From: Acidobacteriota bacterium
GTDB taxonomy: Bacteria > Acidobacteriota > Terriglobia > Terriglobales > Acidobacteriaceae
Assembly: GCA_031296105.1 (NCBI GenBank)
Contig: JARLGJ010000062.1
Coordinates: 62,001 to 126,000, forward strand
Reading direction: 5' to 3'
DNA: 64,000 bases
The notes beneath the pieces were generated by a model. The model was given only the letters and a program-made list of their open reading frames with translations, had not been told where the DNA came from and made no database searches. How positions within the stretch are numbered: position 1 is the first letter of the stretch; the number at the start of each line of letters is the position of its first letter. This document shows, piece after piece, positions 52,264-60,297 of this stretch. The translations under genes were made by a program, and so were the position numbers.

Positions 52264-53411
52264 AGGACCTCCAGGTCGGCCTGTAGAGCGCCGGCGGCTT
52301 TTAAGGCTTGCAGGATGCTGACTACGTCGCGCGCGCTGGCGCCGATGGATTGCAGCCCGTTCACCAACTGCTCCACGGTGGCGCCTTCGGTTAGCTCAAT
52401 GCGCTTGGTGGGGGTGTCCTTGGCGGCCACCGTTGTCTCGGGCACCACCACGGTGTCTCCGTTCTTGCTCATCGGCGTGGGTTGTGAAACCTCAAACTTG
52501 GTGGAGATCTCGATGGAGAGACCGCCCTGCAGGATGGATGCCGCGCCCAGCCGCGCATCGCGGCCCATCACGATGGTGCCGGTCTTCTCGTTGACTACCA
52601 CGCGGGTGGGCGTCCAGACGGTGACGGCGAGCGCTTGGATGCGCGCCAGCAACGTGGGCGCGTCCTGGCCTTCGCTGGATACACTCACGCGCCGGCTGTC
52701 CATGGCAACGGCGATTTTTTTGCCGAGATCTTCGTTAATGCGCTGGGCCACGTTCTGCGCGTTGTTGAAATCGGCCTCGCGCAGCAGCAGGGAGAGCGCC
52801 GGCAGGTTCTGCATGCTCCAGGCGGCGTCGCGCTCGGCAATGGCGCCGTTGGCGATGCGGCCCACGTTGGGGTGGTTGACCTGCTTGCTGACGCCGGCGC
52901 CGCCCGCGCTGTAACCGCCAATGATCAGCGCTCCTTGCGCCGTGGCGTAGATCTGCCCGTCCTCGCCGCGCAGGGGAGTCAGCAGCAGCGTGCCGCCCTC
53001 CAGGGATTTGGCGTCGCCGATGGAAGAGACGGTGACGTCGAGCTGCGTGCCCGGACGGGTGAAAGGTGGCATGTTTGCGGTAACAAAGACCGCGGCCACG
53101 TTCTTGATGGTGATGGCCGTGGGGGTGACCTGCATGCCCATGCGCGAGAGCACGTTGGTCAGCATCTGATTGGTGAAGATGGTCTGCTTCTGATCGCCGG
53201 TGCCACGCAGTCCCACCACCAGCCCGTAGCCGATGAGGGGATTGTCGCGCACGCCCTCGACGGTGGTGATCTCGCGGATGCGGACCTGGTGTGGCGTCTG
53301 TGAGGGCGGGGCGTCGGAGGCGAAGGCCAACGGCGCGGCAAAGTGGCCTGCCAGCGCGGGAACCGCCACCAGCAGCAGCACGCACAACGAGTTTTGCAGT
53401 TTCCCGTTCAT
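52260..53411 (-). CDS. flgI: Flagellar P-ring protein FlgI
   Basis: 383 aa with a signal peptide (residues about 8-30). RIREITTVEGVRDNPLIGYGLVVGLRGTGD, MLTNVLSRMGM, KNVAAVFVTANMPPF and VVVNEKTGTIVMGRDARLG are all FlgI-specific. It forms the periplasmic P-ring bushing. Confidence 0.97.
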   Translation of the reverse strand: MNGKLQNSLCVLLLVAVPALAGHFAAPLAFASDAPPSQTPHQVRIREITTVEGVRDNPLIGYGLVVGLRGTGDQKQTIFTNQMLTNVLSRMGMQVTPTAITIKNVAAVFVTANMPPFTRPGTQLDVTVSSIGDAKSLEGGTLLLTPLRGEDGQIYATAQGALIIGGYSAGGAGVSKQVNHPNVGRIANGAIAERDAAWSMQNLPALSLLLREADFNNAQNVAQRINEDLGKKIAVAMDSRRVSVSSEGQDAPTLLARIQALAVTVWTPTRVVVNEKTGTIVMGRDARLGAASILQGGLSIEISTKFEVSQPTPMSKNGDTVVVPETTVAAKDTPTKRIELTEGATVEQLVNGLQSIGASARDVVSILQALKAAGALQADLEVL

Positions 53412-53418
53412 GCCATCC

Positions 53419-54117
53419 TCAGAAATTGAGCAGCTTCATCAGCGTGCGAATCACGATGTTCGGCTGCTTCACGGTGTCGCTGATCACGCCCTTGCCTTTG
53501 ACTTCCAACTGCAGGTCGTACAACTGATAGGAGTACACGCTGTTGGTGGAGGAGATATCGGCCGGGCGCACCACGCCGCGCAGCACCAGATTCTCGTGCT
53601 GCGAATTGGCCAGCACATGCCGCTGCGCTTCCACCACCAGCGAGCCGCTGGGCAGAACGGCCACCACCTGCGCGGTGAGCACGGTGTTCAGCGAACTCTT
53701 CGAGTCGGTGGTTCCGGCGCCGGTCAGCTTGGTGCTGGAGTTGGTGGCCAGCAGGGGATTGAGGAAGCTCGGCGTTAATCCGCCAACGCCGGTGACGGCG
53801 CTGCTATGGGAGAAGGCGCGCGTCGAGGAAAGGTCACCGCTCTGCGAGATTGTCGTCGATTCCGTGATCTGAATCGCAATGGTGTCACCAACCTTGCGTG
53901 CCTTGAAGTCGGAGTAGGGGTCAGCCAGCAGTCCTCCGGCGACGAACAAGCTGCCCGTGGTGGGCGGCGCCGGCTGCGCCACCGGAAGGCTGACTTCGCG
54001 CACGTACTGGGTGAGCGTCGTTTGCTGCGACTCCGCGTTCTTCTTTTTATGCGACGCCATGGCCGGAGTGGCGCACGCCAGGAGCAGGAGCAAAGCGCTG
54101 CGGAATAGTCTCTTCAT
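53419..54117 (-). CDS. flgH: Flagellar L-ring lipoprotein FlgH
   Basis: 232 aa. Lipobox LLAC with Cys15, although a longer hydrophobic core gives an AMAS site as well. Family motifs: ARKVGDTIAIQITESTT, AQVVAVLPSGSLVVEAQRHV, LRGVVRPADISSTNSV. It forms the outer-membrane L-ring, which confirms a diderm envelope. Confidence 0.94.
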   Translation of the reverse strand: MKRLFRSALLLLLACATPAMASHKKKNAESQQTTLTQYVREVSLPVAQPAPPTTGSLFVAGGLLADPYSDFKARKVGDTIAIQITESTTISQSGDLSSTRAFSHSSAVTGVGGLTPSFLNPLLATNSSTKLTGAGTTDSKSSLNTVLTAQVVAVLPSGSLVVEAQRHVLANSQHENLVLRGVVRPADISSTNSVYSYQLYDLQLEVKGKGVISDTVKQPNIVIRTLMKLLNF

Positions 54118-54121
54118 GGCT

Positions 54122-54664
54122 TCAACTCCCCTCGTGCAGGATTTCGACGGACCGCGCGTTCAACACGCGGGCGCGGAAGGTGCGGTTGCCTCCGCTAAGG
54201 CGCACGCGAATCTCCGCTCCATCGGTTCCCGGCTCCAGGGCCACGACGGGCAGCAAGGCGTGCATGGAGGCGGTGCGCCAGTCGGCCTGGAGGCGGGCTC
54301 CCGGACGGACGACGGGAAGCGGCTTCGGAGCTGCCAGGGGCTTTGGAGCGGCCAGCGATTTCACCTCCCGCGCCGGTGACAGGGGCAGGTCCACCAGCAT
54401 GATCTGCGGCAGCGCCGCGGCGGGGCAGTGCAGTTCAAGGCTGGCTCCGCCGGTGTAGGCCACCGTGACGCGCCCCAGCTTGCAACCTTCGAAGCTGGCC
54501 AATTCCGGCGCCGAGCGCACCTGGCGCGCGGCGATGCCACGATGCAGTTCGTTGCTGAGCCACGCCGCGGCGCGTGTGTGCGAGTCGCCCGGCGAGGCCG
54601 CCTGTGCCATGCCGGAGCAGAGCAGCAGGGCCATCATCAACGTTGAAAATCCGCGCCTGGTCAT
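54122..54664 (-). CDS. flgA: Flagella basal-body P-ring formation chaperone FlgA
   Basis: 180 aa. Signal peptide (about 1-22), N-terminal beta domain, then a C-terminal SAF domain: VVRPGARLQADWRTASMHALLPVVALEPG with ARVLNARSVEILHEG. A short tandem AAPKPLAAPKPL sits mid-protein. FlgA is the periplasmic chaperone for P-ring assembly; it is usually encoded near flgI. Confidence 0.85.
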   Translation of the reverse strand: MTRRGFSTLMMALLLCSGMAQAASPGDSHTRAAAWLSNELHRGIAARQVRSAPELASFEGCKLGRVTVAYTGGASLELHCPAAALPQIMLVDLPLSPAREVKSLAAPKPLAAPKPLPVVRPGARLQADWRTASMHALLPVVALEPGTDGAEIRVRLSGGNRTFRARVLNARSVEILHEGS

Positions 54665-54666
54665 AT

Positions 54667-55455
54667 TTATTTTCCGAGCTGATTGACTTCCTGAAACATC
54701 TGGTCGGCGGCCTTGGCAACCTGTGAATTCGCTTCGTAGGAGCGCTGCGCCAGGATCATCTGAATAAACTCCTCGACCGTGTTGACGTTCGATTGTTCGA
54801 GAGAACCCTGCACCAGCGTGCCCAGACCTTCCGAGCCGCCGGGGTTGCCGGTGATGGGATCGCCCGAAGAACTGGTGGGCAGAAATAGATTCGATCCGAT
54901 GCTGTTCAGGCCTCCGGGATTGGGGAAGGTGGCAAGCTGAATTTGTCCGATCTGCTGCGACTGCGTCTGTCCTGGCTGCGTCACGGTCACCGTGCCATCG
55001 CTGCCGATGGTGATGGCGGTGGCGTCGGAGGGAATGGTGAGCGACGGCTGTAGCGCGTTGCCGTCGGAGGTGACCACGTTGCCCTGCGAATCAAGGTGGA
55101 AGTTGCCGCTGCGCGTGTAAGCGATCTGCCCGTTCGGCATCAGCACCTGGAAGTAGCCGATGCCTTGAATGGCGACGTCGAGGGAGTTGCCCGTTTGCTG
55201 AAAGTCGCCCTGCGATTGCAGAATCTCGGTGGCCGCGGCGCGCGTGCCCAGGCCGATCTGCAGACCGGCGGAAACGGTCTGCTGCGTGGCAGCCGCGCCG
55301 GGAGTTACAACGTTCTGGTAGATCATGTCCTCGAATTGCACGCGCCGCTTGCGAAAGCCCGTAGTGTTGGCGTTGGCCAGGTTGTTGGCCACGTTATCCA
55401 GGTTCATCTGTTGCGCGTTCATGCCGCTGGCGGCCGTGTAGAGGGATCGAAACAT
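54667..55455 (-). CDS. flgG: Flagellar distal rod protein FlgG
   Basis: 262 aa. FRSLYTAASGMNAQQMNLDNVANNLANANTTGFR is the diagnostic N-terminus, and ILAQRSYEANSQVAKAADQMFQEVNQL the C-terminus. ATG 55455 is used; the longer frame to 55494 has no family match. It is 2 nt before flgA on the transcript. Confidence 0.96.
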   Translation of the reverse strand: MFRSLYTAASGMNAQQMNLDNVANNLANANTTGFRKRRVQFEDMIYQNVVTPGAAATQQTVSAGLQIGLGTRAAATEILQSQGDFQQTGNSLDVAIQGIGYFQVLMPNGQIAYTRSGNFHLDSQGNVVTSDGNALQPSLTIPSDATAITIGSDGTVTVTQPGQTQSQQIGQIQLATFPNPGGLNSIGSNLFLPTSSSGDPITGNPGGSEGLGTLVQGSLEQSNVNTVEEFIQMILAQRSYEANSQVAKAADQMFQEVNQLGK

Positions 55456-55465
55456 GAAGGGGCTC

Positions 55466-56191
55466 CTATACCTTGGGCAGATCTTCGGCCGCAATGCGGT
55501 CGAAATCGTTGTGGAACGTGTTCATGGCGCGCTGCATCATCTCGGCATTCCGCTGAATGCCGATGAGGCCAACCGCACCGGCGACGGGGCTGATATTGGA
55601 ACTTTCCAAGAATCCCTGCGACACGCTCAGGTCCGTCGCCGCGGTGGCGGCCGCGGTGGGAGCGGAATAATAAGCGTTGCCTAACGCGGTGAGCGGCACG
55701 TCCGCGGCGAACTGCACCAGTCGCAGATTGCCGGCCACCGCCCCGTCCACTGAGATCACGCCCGAAGAACTGATCTGCACGTCGCCCTGCTGCAGGGTGA
55801 GGGGGCCGTTGGCGCCAAGCACGGAATAGCCTTGGCTGGTGACCAGCGCGCCCTTGGCGGTGATGTGAAAGCTTCCGTTGCGCGTGTACTGCACGCCGGT
55901 GGGCGCCTGTACGGCGAAGAAGCCGCTGCCTTCCAGGGCCAGGTCCAGAGGGTTTTCCGTGCGTTCCAGCGAACCCTGCGAAAAGTCGGTGCGCGGACTG
56001 TTGAGCACGCCGTAGGTGCTGACGGCGCGCGCGCTGGCGGTGGTCGAGGCCGTCATCAGTTGCGACTTAAAACTGACCTGCTCGCCGCGAAAGCCACTGG
56101 TGTTGGCGTTGGCCAGGTTATTGGCCGCCACATCCAGCTCCTGCGTGCGAGCCAATAATCCGGTGCCGGCTGAATAGATTCCGTTGCCCAT
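55466..56191 (-). CDS. flgF: Flagellar proximal rod protein FlgF
   Basis: 241 aa. NGIYSAGTGLLARTQELDVAANNLANANTSGFR at the N-terminus; TDLSVSQGFLESSNISPV in the conserved C-terminal core. Shorter than FlgG and without its extra loops, fitting FlgF. First gene of the sigma-54-type operon flgF-flgG-flgA-flgH-flgI-flgJ. Confidence 0.93.
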   Translation of the reverse strand: MGNGIYSAGTGLLARTQELDVAANNLANANTSGFRGEQVSFKSQLMTASTTASARAVSTYGVLNSPRTDFSQGSLERTENPLDLALEGSGFFAVQAPTGVQYTRNGSFHITAKGALVTSQGYSVLGANGPLTLQQGDVQISSSGVISVDGAVAGNLRLVQFAADVPLTALGNAYYSAPTAAATAATDLSVSQGFLESSNISPVAGAVGLIGIQRNAEMMQRAMNTFHNDFDRIAAEDLPKV

Positions 56192-56212
56192 GGTGACTCC
56201 GCCCGGGAGAGG

Positions 56213-56229
56213 TGCAAGCGGAGTGCCAA
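56213..56229 (-). promoter_or_regulatory. Sigma-54 promoter upstream of flgF
   Basis: Minus strand TTGGCACTCCGCTTGCA: the -24 GG and -12 GC are 12 nt apart, and TTGGCAC plus TTGCA match the consensus except one base. Expected start near 56202 gives a leader of about 11 nt with GGAG before the ATG. No activator gene is in the window. Confidence 0.85.
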
Positions 56230-56327
56230 CTGATGGCGGGGAAGGTTAGAAGATACTGCGGAAGAATGAATATGGCGCGCCGCCCCATGCAGCTTGCGGG
56301 CTGCACGGGACGCGGCCGGAGAAAGGG

Positions 56328-56831
56328 TTATTCGTGCATTTCCAGGGTGACGCACATGGGCAACTGCTCGAATTCGAAGTTGGCTTCGATGCTGTTGCCG
56401 TCCGCCACGGAATGAGTGTGGTAATCCGAGCCGACAATAATGGTGGGCACCGAGAGCATACAGTGGTTGCCCACGCCGCTCAGCTTGCCCTTGAAGTTGC
56501 CGGCAATCATGTTCGCAATCTCGCCCAGCGCGTCCAGGCAGTCGTTATCCACTTGATCGGGTGGCATGCCGAGCATTTTGCTGGCCATGATGCGCGCCGA
56601 GGCATTGGAGCAGCGGATGCTGAGCACGCCGCAAAGGCTGCCCGCCAGGCCGACGAGGGCGGTGAACTCCATACGTCTCTCGTCCTTGGCCGCCGAAGGA
56701 TCCTGGAGGCTGGTGCCGAGCATGATTTCGAACACCTCGCGCGTGGCCAGACCCAGTATGGGCGTCCACGTGCCGCGGTCGAAAGCGGTTCCAGCTCCGG
56801 GATGTGCATTTTCTGAGAAGCTCATCGTCAT
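56328..56831 (-). CDS. cheX: CheX/CheC-like chemotaxis phosphatase
   Basis: 167 aa. The catalytic CheC/CheX helix reads LGEIANMIAGNFKG with Glu104 and Asn107 (ExxN). A single such motif fits CheX. It would dephosphorylate CheY-P; its own gene follows cheY by 2 nt, which supports the pairing. N-terminal 20 residues are variable. Confidence 0.85.
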   Translation of the reverse strand: MTMSFSENAHPGAGTAFDRGTWTPILGLATREVFEIMLGTSLQDPSAAKDERRMEFTALVGLAGSLCGVLSIRCSNASARIMASKMLGMPPDQVDNDCLDALGEIANMIAGNFKGKLSGVGNHCMLSVPTIIVGSDYHTHSVADGNSIEANFEFEQLPMCVTLEMHE

Positions 56832-56833
56832 GT

Positions 56834-57214
56834 CTATAACCCCAGCACCGGGAGTACGTGTTCCTTGACCTGGTCGGGCGTAAAGGGCTTGCGGATGTAG
56901 CCTTTGGCTCCGAGCGAAAGCGCCTGTACCACGTTGGACTCGCTGCCCTCGGTGGTGATCATGACCACGGGGATGTTGCGCAGCTTTTCCACGGTTTGCA
57001 CCTGCCGGACGAATTCCAGCCCGTCCATGACCGGCATGTTGATGTCGCTGAGGATGAGGTCCACCAGGTTGGTGTCCAGCAGGCCCAGTGCCTCGGCGCC
57101 ATTGCCGGCCTCGATCACGCTGGAGAGATCAAGGCCCGCCTGACGCAGCGAGCGCTCGACGATCTTGCGCATGACAGAGGAGTCGTCCACGATTAAAGCT
57201 CGGATCTGGCTCAT
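56834..57214 (-). CDS. cheY: Chemotaxis response regulator CheY
   Basis: 126 aa receiver. Acidic residues IVDDSS (10-12), phospho-acceptor Asp57 in LILSDINMPVMDG, VVMITTEGS switch and Lys in YIRKPFTPDQ. The DINMPVMDG and PFTP patterns are those of CheY proteins that bind FliM. It overlaps the previous gene by 4 nt. Confidence 0.93.
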   Translation of the reverse strand: MSQIRALIVDDSSVMRKIVERSLRQAGLDLSSVIEAGNGAEALGLLDTNLVDLILSDINMPVMDGLEFVRQVQTVEKLRNIPVVMITTEGSESNVVQALSLGAKGYIRKPFTPDQVKEHVLPVLGL

Positions 57215-57585
57215 CTCATTTTCCTTATCTGGGGATGATTGGAAACCACGGAGATCGACTTGCCGGTGCGCCGTCTGAGTTCACCCGCCGGGACCGCCCT
57301 GGCTTCCGTACTGCAACACGAAACGAGTTCGCAGAGACGCTGCACGCCAAGTAGAACGATGGCGTCTTCCACCGCCAGCGGCAGGTCGCCACTCTCGTCG
57401 CGCGCGGCCTCGGTCACACGGGCACAGAGGTTCAAGTCGGCTGCAATCGATCGCGACATATCCGCCAGGTCCAGCGGATGCCGCGGAGAAAGTAGCTGCG
57501 CGAGAACATGCTCCGCGTTCGAGCCGGCTTCAGGAACCGGAATCTGCCCAGCTTCACACCGTAAGTTGATCTTTTGCGTTTCCAT
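57211..57585 (-). CDS. Half-length HDOD-like protein
   Basis: 124 aa. Residues about 35-100 resemble the first half of an HDOD domain: LLSPRHPLDLADMSRSIAADLNLCARVTEAA then AVEDAIVLLGVQRLCELV, which aligns with LPxLPxx...DxxLxxxxLxxAN and the AIxxLGxxxLxxxV helix in the full HDOD protein at 39636. The metal-site-derived second half is missing. The frame is intact and the ribosome region normal, so it is probably a genuine reduced scaffold. The similarity is by eye. Confidence 0.6.
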   Translation of the reverse strand: METQKINLRCEAGQIPVPEAGSNAEHVLAQLLSPRHPLDLADMSRSIAADLNLCARVTEAARDESGDLPLAVEDAIVLLGVQRLCELVSCCSTEARAVPAGELRRRTGKSISVVSNHPQIRKMR

Positions 57586-57599
57586 ATCCACCGCTCGAA

Positions 57600-58505
57600 T
57601 CACACATCGGCTGGGCGACCGGAGCACTTTAGTCCTCCGGTGGGGGGGTGAAGAAAGATAAGGTCCAGCTGGGAGCGGCGCAGCCGCAGCCGGGCCCAAA
57701 TGTTGCCCTCGCTGGCATGGACGCGCAGCGCAGAAGCGCCGGTCTGCAGGGCGTAGCTGCATATCATTCCAGCCACATCCATCGCGGTTTTCGGGCGATT
57801 CACTGTCACTTCGCCGTTGGTGTCGCGCTTGCGCTGTTCCAATGCGAAACCAAAATCCCGTTCAGGAACGATGCACGGTTCCGTTTCACAGCCTAGAATT
57901 CCCTCTATCGCGGCCAGCGCGCTGTGATTGACGCGGTCGCTGAAGCCGACGAACATTTTGCGTCCGTGCGCCGCGAAGTGCACGGGCAACATGCGGTAGC
58001 GCTCGGCCAGGCTGGCGGGAATCGTCCGCGGGCAGAGCGGGTGAATGTTCATCGCGGGGAAGATGGCGCATCCCCACTGCGTGGCCACTACCGAAGCGAT
58101 GTCCGCTTCCGAAACGCATCCCATTCTGGATAAACATGCGCCAATGCGATCGCCCGTGGCATGATGCATCTCCAGCGCCTCGCGCAACTGCTCATCGGCG
58201 ATCACACCGCGGGAAAGCAGCATCAGCCCCATGGGCATGGTGGTGCGCACCGGGGGCGCAATGGGACGGAAGGCTGGCTCCAGTTCGATGGCGAGTGCCT
58301 GCTCCATGCAGCGTTCGCCGCAGTACCAGTCCGTCTCGTTGACGCGGAAGCCGGTGGCGCGGCGGAAGAAGCTGGTGATCAGGTCTCCGTCGCGGCACTC
58401 CGGGTTGGCGCAGCGCTGCAGGAGTCCGCGCCAGCTTCTCGCGTGCTCCTCCCGGGGCGGCACCAGGAACAACTGAGGGGTTTGTTTTCCTATCGCGGCA
58501 GGCAT
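57600..58505 (-). CDS. Orphan MshEN (GspE N-terminal) domain protein, candidate c-di-GMP receptor
   Basis: 301 aa. N-terminal possible zinc site (Cys32, Cys37, Cys62, Cys66). Residues 91-143 form two 24-residue MshEN motifs, xMGxxLLxxGVI...L and RIGACLSRMGCV...ATQ, separated by exactly five residues (115-119). This is the c-di-GMP-binding element known from MshE; motif 2 keeps Arg120, Gly122, Gly129 and Gln143, motif 1 has Pro and His at the first and last positions. The rest of the GspE_N fold continues to about 210. The ATPase domain of GspE/MshE is absent; the C-terminal 70 residues have fragments (YALQTGASALRVHASEG) that resemble the start of it. Confidence 0.75.
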   Translation of the reverse strand: MPAAIGKQTPQLFLVPPREEHARSWRGLLQRCANPECRDGDLITSFFRRATGFRVNETDWYCGERCMEQALAIELEPAFRPIAPPVRTTMPMGLMLLSRGVIADEQLREALEMHHATGDRIGACLSRMGCVSEADIASVVATQWGCAIFPAMNIHPLCPRTIPASLAERYRMLPVHFAAHGRKMFVGFSDRVNHSALAAIEGILGCETEPCIVPERDFGFALEQRKRDTNGEVTVNRPKTAMDVAGMICSYALQTGASALRVHASEGNIWARLRLRRSQLDLIFLHPPTGGLKCSGRPADV

Positions 58506-59314
58506 GCAATTTTATCTCCGCGGGATGCGACTTGCAGCACGCGCAACCCGTAATTTCCATCGACGATGACCACCTCGCCCTGGGCAATGATGCGTCCGTC
58601 GATTAAGAGGTCCACCGGTTCCTGCACCGCGCGGTCCAGTTCCACCACCGAGCCGGAGCAGAGTTCGAGAATGTCGCGCAGCAGCATTTGGCGCGTGCCA
58701 AAGCGCAGCGTGGCGTTCAACTCAATATCCAACAACAAATCCAGGTTGCGGTTTCCCGTGCTCTCCAGTGGCGGGGGCGGGGGCGGCAACGGCAGCCCTT
58801 CCGCGGCCTGTGCTGTCTCCGCCGCGGGTTCGTCGGACTTTGCAGTCTCGGCGACGGCAACGCCCATCAGCCGCAGTTCGAATTGCAGCGGAGTGTCTCC
58901 GTGCGCCACGGAGATGATGTGGCTTTCTCCTTCGATGCCCAGGCGTTCGCTGACCGCCACGGGCTTCATCTCCATGGGACCGAAGGCGGCGCGCAGGCGG
59001 TCGGCGGCATTGCCGCAGATCTGCTGGATCAATTCGGCGGCGGCTTCGCGATGTTCGCTGCTGTACTCGGCGTCGGCTGGCTCTCCGGTCAGCAGCGCGG
59101 AGAAGCGCACCGTCATTGGCGCCGTCAGCGCGATCTCGCCCTGGCCCAGCAGCGCGCCGCTGAACGTGAGTTGAACCAGCGTGGTGGCTTCGACCGGCTC
59201 ACCGGCGGCATTCTCGGAGGTCAGCGTGCCGCCCGCAATCTGCGAGAGAACGGTGGCTGCGGCAGCCGAAATCTGCTCAAGGATTACCGCAATCGGCGAT
59301 GTGGGTTCGCTCAT
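58490..59314 (-). CDS. fliN: Flagellar motor switch protein FliN, FliY-like long form
   Basis: 274 aa, far longer than E. coli FliN (137 aa). The C-terminal SpoA domain (about 195-268) is clear: LLLDIELNATLRFGTRQMLLRDILELCSGSVVELD and GEVVIVDGNYGLRVL. The N-terminal 150 residues look like a CheC-type domain, as in FliY, but the catalytic position reads ELIQ (Glu94, Gln97) instead of ExxN, so phosphatase activity is doubtful. A Pro-rich linker separates them. It overlaps the next gene by 16 nt. Confidence 0.88.
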   Translation of the reverse strand: MSEPTSPIAVILEQISAAAATVLSQIAGGTLTSENAAGEPVEATTLVQLTFSGALLGQGEIALTAPMTVRFSALLTGEPADAEYSSEHREAAAELIQQICGNAADRLRAAFGPMEMKPVAVSERLGIEGESHIISVAHGDTPLQFELRLMGVAVAETAKSDEPAAETAQAAEGLPLPPPPPPLESTGNRNLDLLLDIELNATLRFGTRQMLLRDILELCSGSVVELDRAVQEPVDLLIDGRIIAQGEVVIVDGNYGLRVLQVASRGDKIACLPR

Positions 59315-60297
59315 AGTATTCCTGGCTCGGGAGCTTTTTCCGCAGGAGGCGGCAGCACTTGCGATACCTTGGCTGCACGCAGAATGCCGGAGCGGATGGG
59401 AAACGCCTCATAAATCGTGCGGCCCGCAACATTGCCATGAATGGCGGCGTCCGCGCGGTGCAAAAAGGGAATGACGTACTCCGGTTCGAGTTCGGTCAGC
59501 CGCCGGATGGGCAGTTTCTGATCCGGCATGGTGAGCGCGAAGTCGAAGGCGAAGTCCATGGAATGCTCCAGAATGCGCCTGCGCGTGGAACTCGGACCGC
59601 GATGCCGGCTGTATCCGCCGTCCAGATCCAGGCGGCGCAGCAGCGCGTTGGAGGCCACGGCGGGAAACGCCACGTTCATGACGCCGTGTGATTCCGGCAT
59701 GTGAATTTCAAAGCTCAGGCAAAGCGTCTTGTCGCCGGGCGGCATCAGGCGTTGCAACTGGGTGGGTTGCAGGCGCTCTTCAAACTCAAAGACCGAACCG
59801 AGGGCGGACCACGCGTTCTGCATCTCGCGGCACAGGATGCGGACGACGCCTTCCATGATGCCTTCCTCGATTTCCGTGATGTCGCGCTCCAGGTCGCTCA
59901 TGCGTCCCACGCCGCCGAGCAGAAGATCGATGATGGGAAACACCAGCGACGGCTCCAGGTCGAGCGCCGCCGAGGCGCCCATGGGTTTTACCTGGAACGT
60001 TGCCAGATAGGAAAGTTCGGGAATGCGCTGCAGGAACTCGCGAAAGGTCAATTGCTCCACGCTGACCAGGTTGACCTCGAAGACGACGCGCAGATAGGCG
60101 CCGAGCGCGTTGGTCAGGTCGCGGGCAAAGCCCTCGTGCAGATTGCTGATGGCCCGCACCTGATCGCGCTTGATCTGCCCGGCCTGTCGGAAGTCGCAGG
60201 GCTTGTACCTGGGAGTCTTGTCGCCCGCATCCGCGCCGCGGCCCAGCGCGGTGCGGAACATGGCATCGATCTCTTCCTGGTTTAAAACTTTTTCCAT
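59311..60297 (-). CDS. fliM: Flagellar motor switch protein FliM
   Basis: 328 aa. N-terminal CheY-binding peptide LNQEEIDAMF (5-14), the CheC-like middle domain (PLxxFLQRIPELSYLATFQVKPMGASAALDLEPS, IIDLLLGG) and C-terminal SpoA domain. It transmits CheY-P binding to the rotor. The start lies 15 nt inside the end of fliA and the stop overlaps fliN by 4 nt. Confidence 0.95.
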   Translation of the reverse strand: MEKVLNQEEIDAMFRTALGRGADAGDKTPRYKPCDFRQAGQIKRDQVRAISNLHEGFARDLTNALGAYLRVVFEVNLVSVEQLTFREFLQRIPELSYLATFQVKPMGASAALDLEPSLVFPIIDLLLGGVGRMSDLERDITEIEEGIMEGVVRILCREMQNAWSALGSVFEFEERLQPTQLQRLMPPGDKTLCLSFEIHMPESHGVMNVAFPAVASNALLRRLDLDGGYSRHRGPSSTRRRILEHSMDFAFDFALTMPDQKLPIRRLTELEPEYVIPFLHRADAAIHGNVAGRTIYEAFPIRSGILRAAKVSQVLPPPAEKAPEPGIL

